Assembly (NCBI GenBank): GCA_003567075.1
Contig: PXAU01000081.1
Span: 1-8,085, forward strand
Length of the DNA stretch: 8,085 nt
Source of the DNA: Trueperaceae bacterium
GTDB taxonomy: Bacteria; Deinococcota; Deinococci; Deinococcales; Trueperaceae
Reading direction: 5' to 3'
Shown piece after piece: positions 5,890 to 8,085 of this stretch (positions are counted from its first letter, which is position 1; each line of letters starts with the position of its first letter). The position numbers and the translations under genes are program-made. The notes below the pieces were generated by a model. That model was not told the origin of the DNA, searched no databases, and worked only from the letters and a program-made list of their open reading frames with translations.

Positions 5890-7083
5890 ATGTCCATCGC
5901 GCCCCCCGCGCGCGTGGCGGCTGGGTCGGCGCTCGGGCTGTCCGCGCTGCTCGTGGTCGTGCACGCCACCAACGACGCCTTCGCCGGGATGCTCTCGGCG
6001 CTGCTGCCCACCCTGCAGGTCCGCTTCGGGCTCAGCGAGACCGCCTTGGCGCTGTTCGTCGCCACCCTCTCGTTCAGCTCGTCGGTGACGCAACCGCTCT
6101 TCGGCGTGCTGGCCGACCGCTGGGGTCGCCGCCGCATGGCCGCGGCGGGCGTGATGACCAGTTCCTCGCTGCTGAGCCTGATGGCGGTGGCGCCGTCGCC
6201 GTGGCTGCTGTTCGGGCTGCTGCTGGTCGGCGGCCTCGGCTCGGCCGCCTTCCACCCTGCGGGAACGGGTCTCGCCCGCAGTATCGGCGGTCGACGCAAG
6301 GGGCTGGTGATGAGCGTGTTCAGCGCCGGGGGCACGGTTGGCGTGGCCATAGGACCGTTGGTGATCGGCTGGCTGCTGATGACCGGGAACCTGATGCTGA
6401 GCCCATTGCTGATGATCCCCGGGGTGCTCGGTGGCCTGGCGTTGATCGCCTTCATGCCGGCGCAACCGAGACCGCGCGGCGAGCGCTGGCCACCGTTGCT
6501 CGACATGTCGCTCCTGCGCGGCCCCGTGGGCCTGCTGTCGCTCTCGGGCATCTTGCGCGCGATCTCGTTCGTGACCTTCCTGAACGCGATGCCGCTCTTC
6601 CTGGTGGCACGGCACGGCCTGGCGCCGGACAGCCCGGTGCTGTTCACGACCTTGACGCTGTTCAGCGTCTCGGCGGCCATCGGCGGCATCGTGGCGGGTT
6701 CGCTCGAGCGCCGCGCGCCGCGCTCCGTGCTGATCGTCAGCAGCATGCTGGCCTCGCTCGTTCCGTTCGGGCTGCTGTTCGTGCTGGTGCCGGGGACGCC
6801 GCTCTACTTCCTGGCGGTGGCTGCCGCCGGGGCGCTGGTGAACGCCGGCCTGCCGCTCATGGTGGTGGCGGCGCAGGACCTGGCGCCGCACGCCATGGGA
6901 GCCGCCTCCGGCCTGTTGATGGGCTTCACCTGGGGCACGGCGGGGCTGCTGTACGTCGGCATCGGAGCGCTGCAGGAGAGCGCCGGGTTGACCGTCGCGA
7001 TGGTGGTGGCGTACGCCATGGTGGTCCCGGCGGCGGCGCTGGCGTCGGTCGTCATCCGTCGCGAAGAGGCCCGCGGCGCCTGA
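5890..7083 (+). CDS. MFS efflux transporter, fosmidomycin-resistance (Fsr)-like
   Basis: This is a 397-residue inner-membrane protein with about twelve hydrophobic segments from about residue 12 to 388 and a short polar linker near 191-205 dividing two six-helix halves. MFS motif A appears as GVLADRWGRRR (72-82) after the second segment. HATNDAFAGMLSALLPTLQ (25-43), GSAAFHPAG (117-125) and GGTVGVAIGP (147-156) resemble the Fsr subfamily, whose E. coli member exports fosmidomycin. The true substrate cannot be read from sequence, and sugar or drug transport by a related subfamily remains possible. The ATG at 5890 is chosen from the promoter spacing and a normal N-terminus. The last codons and stop lie in a terminator-like hairpin. 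The gene converges on the aldolase gene. Confidence 0.88.
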   Translation: MSIAPPARVAAGSALGLSALLVVVHATNDAFAGMLSALLPTLQVRFGLSETALALFVATLSFSSSVTQPLFGVLADRWGRRRMAAAGVMTSSSLLSLMAVAPSPWLLFGLLLVGGLGSAAFHPAGTGLARSIGGRRKGLVMSVFSAGGTVGVAIGPLVIGWLLMTGNLMLSPLLMIPGVLGGLALIAFMPAQPRPRGERWPPLLDMSLLRGPVGLLSLSGILRAISFVTFLNAMPLFLVARHGLAPDSPVLFTTLTLFSVSAAIGGIVAGSLERRAPRSVLIVSSMLASLVPFGLLFVLVPGTPLYFLAVAAAGALVNAGLPLMVVAAQDLAPHAMGAASGLLMGFTWGTAGLLYVGIGALQESAGLTVAMVVAYAMVVPAAALASVVIRREEARGA

Positions 7084-7095
7084 GGCGCCGCGGGC
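7069..7095. terminator. 12-bp GC hairpin with the MFS stop codon as its loop
   Basis: CCCGCGGCGCC (7070-7080) and GGCGCCGCGGG (7084-7094) are perfect reverse complements, and the pair G7069-C7095 extends the stem to 12 bp. The 3-nt loop is exactly the TGA stop codon of the MFS gene. The hairpin lies between convergent genes and could block transcription from both sides. It is not followed by a clear T-tract on either strand, so it may act as a transcript-end stabiliser or a T-poor terminator. Confidence 0.6.
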
Positions 7096-7127
7096 GGGCT
7101 CGTTCGTGTCTGGAGGCCTGCGCTGGT

Positions 7128-7142
7128 GGCCTGCGTCAGGCC
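7128..7142 (-). terminator. Hairpin over the aldolase stop codon
   Basis: GGCCTG (7128-7133) and CAGGCC (7137-7142) pair around a 3-nt loop, overlapping the aldolase stop (7136-7138 on the minus strand). GGCCTGCG is repeated at 7115-7122, so the 3' arm can pair instead with AGGCCTG at 7114-7120 in a 7-bp stem. On the minus strand the larger hairpin at 7069-7095 lies about 40 nt further downstream. No T-run is present, so the terminator role is tentative. Confidence 0.35.
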
Positions 7143-8056
7143 TTGTCGGCCGAGCCGAACACGGTGATGCGCTCGGCGACGATCTCGCGCATCAGGTCGC
7201 GCGCCGGGCCGAGGATCTTGCGCGGGTCGAACTCCTTGGGCTTTGCGTTCAGCACCTCGCGCACCGCCACCGTGAACGCGAGCCGCAGGTCGGTGTCGGT
7301 GTTGATCTTGGCGATGCCGTGCTGCACGGCTTCGCGCACGTCGTCCTCGTGGATGCCGGAGGCGTCCTCGAGCTGACCGCCGGCGGCGTTGAGGCGCTCC
7401 ACCAAGGAGGTGGGGACGCCGGACGCACCGTGCATCACGAGCGGGTGCGGCAGCCGCGAGGCGATCTCGCGAATGCGCTTGTGGTCGATGTACGGGCGGC
7501 CCTTGCCCTTGTTGGCGCCGTGCGAGGTGCCGATGGCCACGGCGAGGTAATCCGCGCCGGACTCGGCCATGAAGCGCTCGGCCTCGTCGGGCTTGGTGAG
7601 GATCGCGTCCTCTTCCGCCACCACCACGTGCTCCTCGACGCCGCCCAGGCGGCCGATCTCGGCCTCGACCGTGACGCCGACGGCGTGCGCTGCCTCGACC
7701 ACGCGCTTGGTCTCGGCGATGTTGGTCGCCTCGTCCTCGTGCGACTTGTCGATCATCACCGAGGTGAAGCCGAGCCGGATGCAGCGCAGGCAGCTCTCGA
7801 AGCTGCTGCCGTGATCGAGGTGCACGCACACTGGCACGGTGGCCTCACGGCCCATGCCCAGCACCAGGTCGACGAGCGGCTTGCCGCCGTACTTCAGGGC
7901 GCCCTCGGAGAGCGCCAGCAGCACCGGCGAGCGGGCGGCCTCGGAGGCCTCCATGATGGCCTGGGTGATCTCCAGGTCGTTGGTGTTGAAGGCGCCGACG
8001 CCGTACTTGCCGTCGCGCGCCGCTTTCAGGATCTCGAGTCCAGTGGCGAGTGGCAT
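7136..8056 (-). CDS. fba: Class II (zinc) fructose-1,6-bisphosphate aldolase
   Basis: This enzyme catalyses the reversible cleavage of fructose 1,6-bisphosphate to dihydroxyacetone phosphate and glyceraldehyde 3-phosphate in glycolysis and gluconeogenesis, in the cytosol. The 306-residue length is normal for the short class II type. Visible motifs are GVGAFNTND (19-27), HLDHG (79-83, catalytic D81 and zinc ligand H82), EAEIGRLGG (131-139), GTSHG (176-180, H179), MHGASG (208-213, H209) and KINTDTD (250-256), which contacts substrate. The segment around GGQLEDASGIHEDD and the C-terminal FDPRKILGPAR closely resemble the Thermus aldolase. The ATG at 8056 is supported by this N-terminus and the promoter directly upstream. 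It is the only gene here on the minus strand. Confidence 0.95.
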   Translation of the reverse strand: MPLATGLEILKAARDGKYGVGAFNTNDLEITQAIMEASEAARSPVLLALSEGALKYGGKPLVDLVLGMGREATVPVCVHLDHGSSFESCLRCIRLGFTSVMIDKSHEDEATNIAETKRVVEAAHAVGVTVEAEIGRLGGVEEHVVVAEEDAILTKPDEAERFMAESGADYLAVAIGTSHGANKGKGRPYIDHKRIREIASRLPHPLVMHGASGVPTSLVERLNAAGGQLEDASGIHEDDVREAVQHGIAKINTDTDLRLAFTVAVREVLNAKPKEFDPRKILGPARDLMREIVAERITVFGSADKA

Positions 8057-8062
8057 GGCGCC

Positions 8063-8071
8063 ATCCTAGCA
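8063..8071 (-). promoter_or_regulatory. Extended -10 promoter of fba, probably leaderless
   Basis: Read on the minus strand, TG, one base, then TAGGAT (8068 down to 8063) forms an extended -10 element. Six bases (GGCGCC) separate it from the ATG at 8056, as in the TPR gene. A -35 box would fall outside the window. One ambiguity remains: AGGA inside the hexamer lies 7 nt before the ATG and could serve as a Shine-Dalgarno sequence if transcription begins further upstream. Confidence 0.55.
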
Positions 8072-8085
8072 GTCGGCCGCCGGGA

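Noticed and set aside
5868..7376. A 502-codon plus-strand open frame overlapping the MFS gene and the end of fba
   Set aside because: It is out of frame with the clear membrane protein at 5890-7083, is Arg/Gly-rich with no hydrophobic helices, and runs antisense into the aldolase.
8055..8064. ATGGCGCCAT palindrome giving a second ATG on the minus strand 8 nt before the fba start
   Set aside because: The upstream ATG (8064-8062) is out of frame with the aldolase and overlaps the -10 element, so it is not a credible start.

Overview
The window is GC-rich, densely packed bacterial DNA. It holds five complete protein genes and a possible 9-codon tail of a sixth. The organism is most likely a member of the Deinococcota (Deinococcus-Thermus), perhaps a Truepera-like lineage. 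Three observations support this: the class II fructose-bisphosphate aldolase is of the Thermus type through to its C-terminus; four of the five start codons sit directly behind a -10 hexamer, as in leaderless Deinococcus genes; and clpB carries an HspR-type (HAIR) operator. The phylum is an inference. The genus cannot be read from the sequence.

Layout. Positions 1-170 hold a perfect 43-bp direct repeat whose first copy may be the 3' end of an upstream gene, then the clpB regulatory region. clpB (171-2753, +) encodes the ClpB disaggregase. After a 62-bp gap comes a TPR-repeat protein (2816-4222, +, GTG start). An NFACT/RqcH-family protein (4241-5824, +) follows 18 bp later and is probably co-transcribed with it. 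A fosmidomycin-resistance-like MFS transporter (5890-7083, +) has its own promoter. It converges on the aldolase gene (7136-8056, -), with a GC-rich hairpin region in the 52-bp gap. No intergenic stretch exceeds 170 bp, and I see no tRNA, rRNA, insertion sequence or CRISPR array.

How the genes fit together. clpB, the TPR gene and the rqcH-like gene form a same-strand block in which two members act in protein quality control: ClpB rescues aggregates, and RqcH tags nascent chains on obstructed ribosomes. The TPR protein between them has no known function. The MFS and aldolase genes look like independent single-gene units.

The strongest non-coding signal is a shared start architecture. clpB, the TPR gene, the MFS gene and the aldolase gene each have a TAGNNT hexamer followed by exactly 6 nt and then the start codon. 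This places transcription start at or next to the initiation codon. The two promoters with a plausible -35 box (clpB, MFS) lack an extended -10, and the other two (TPR, aldolase) have an extended -10 TG. The fifth gene, rqcH-like, lacks the hexamer, consistent with its being internal to an operon.
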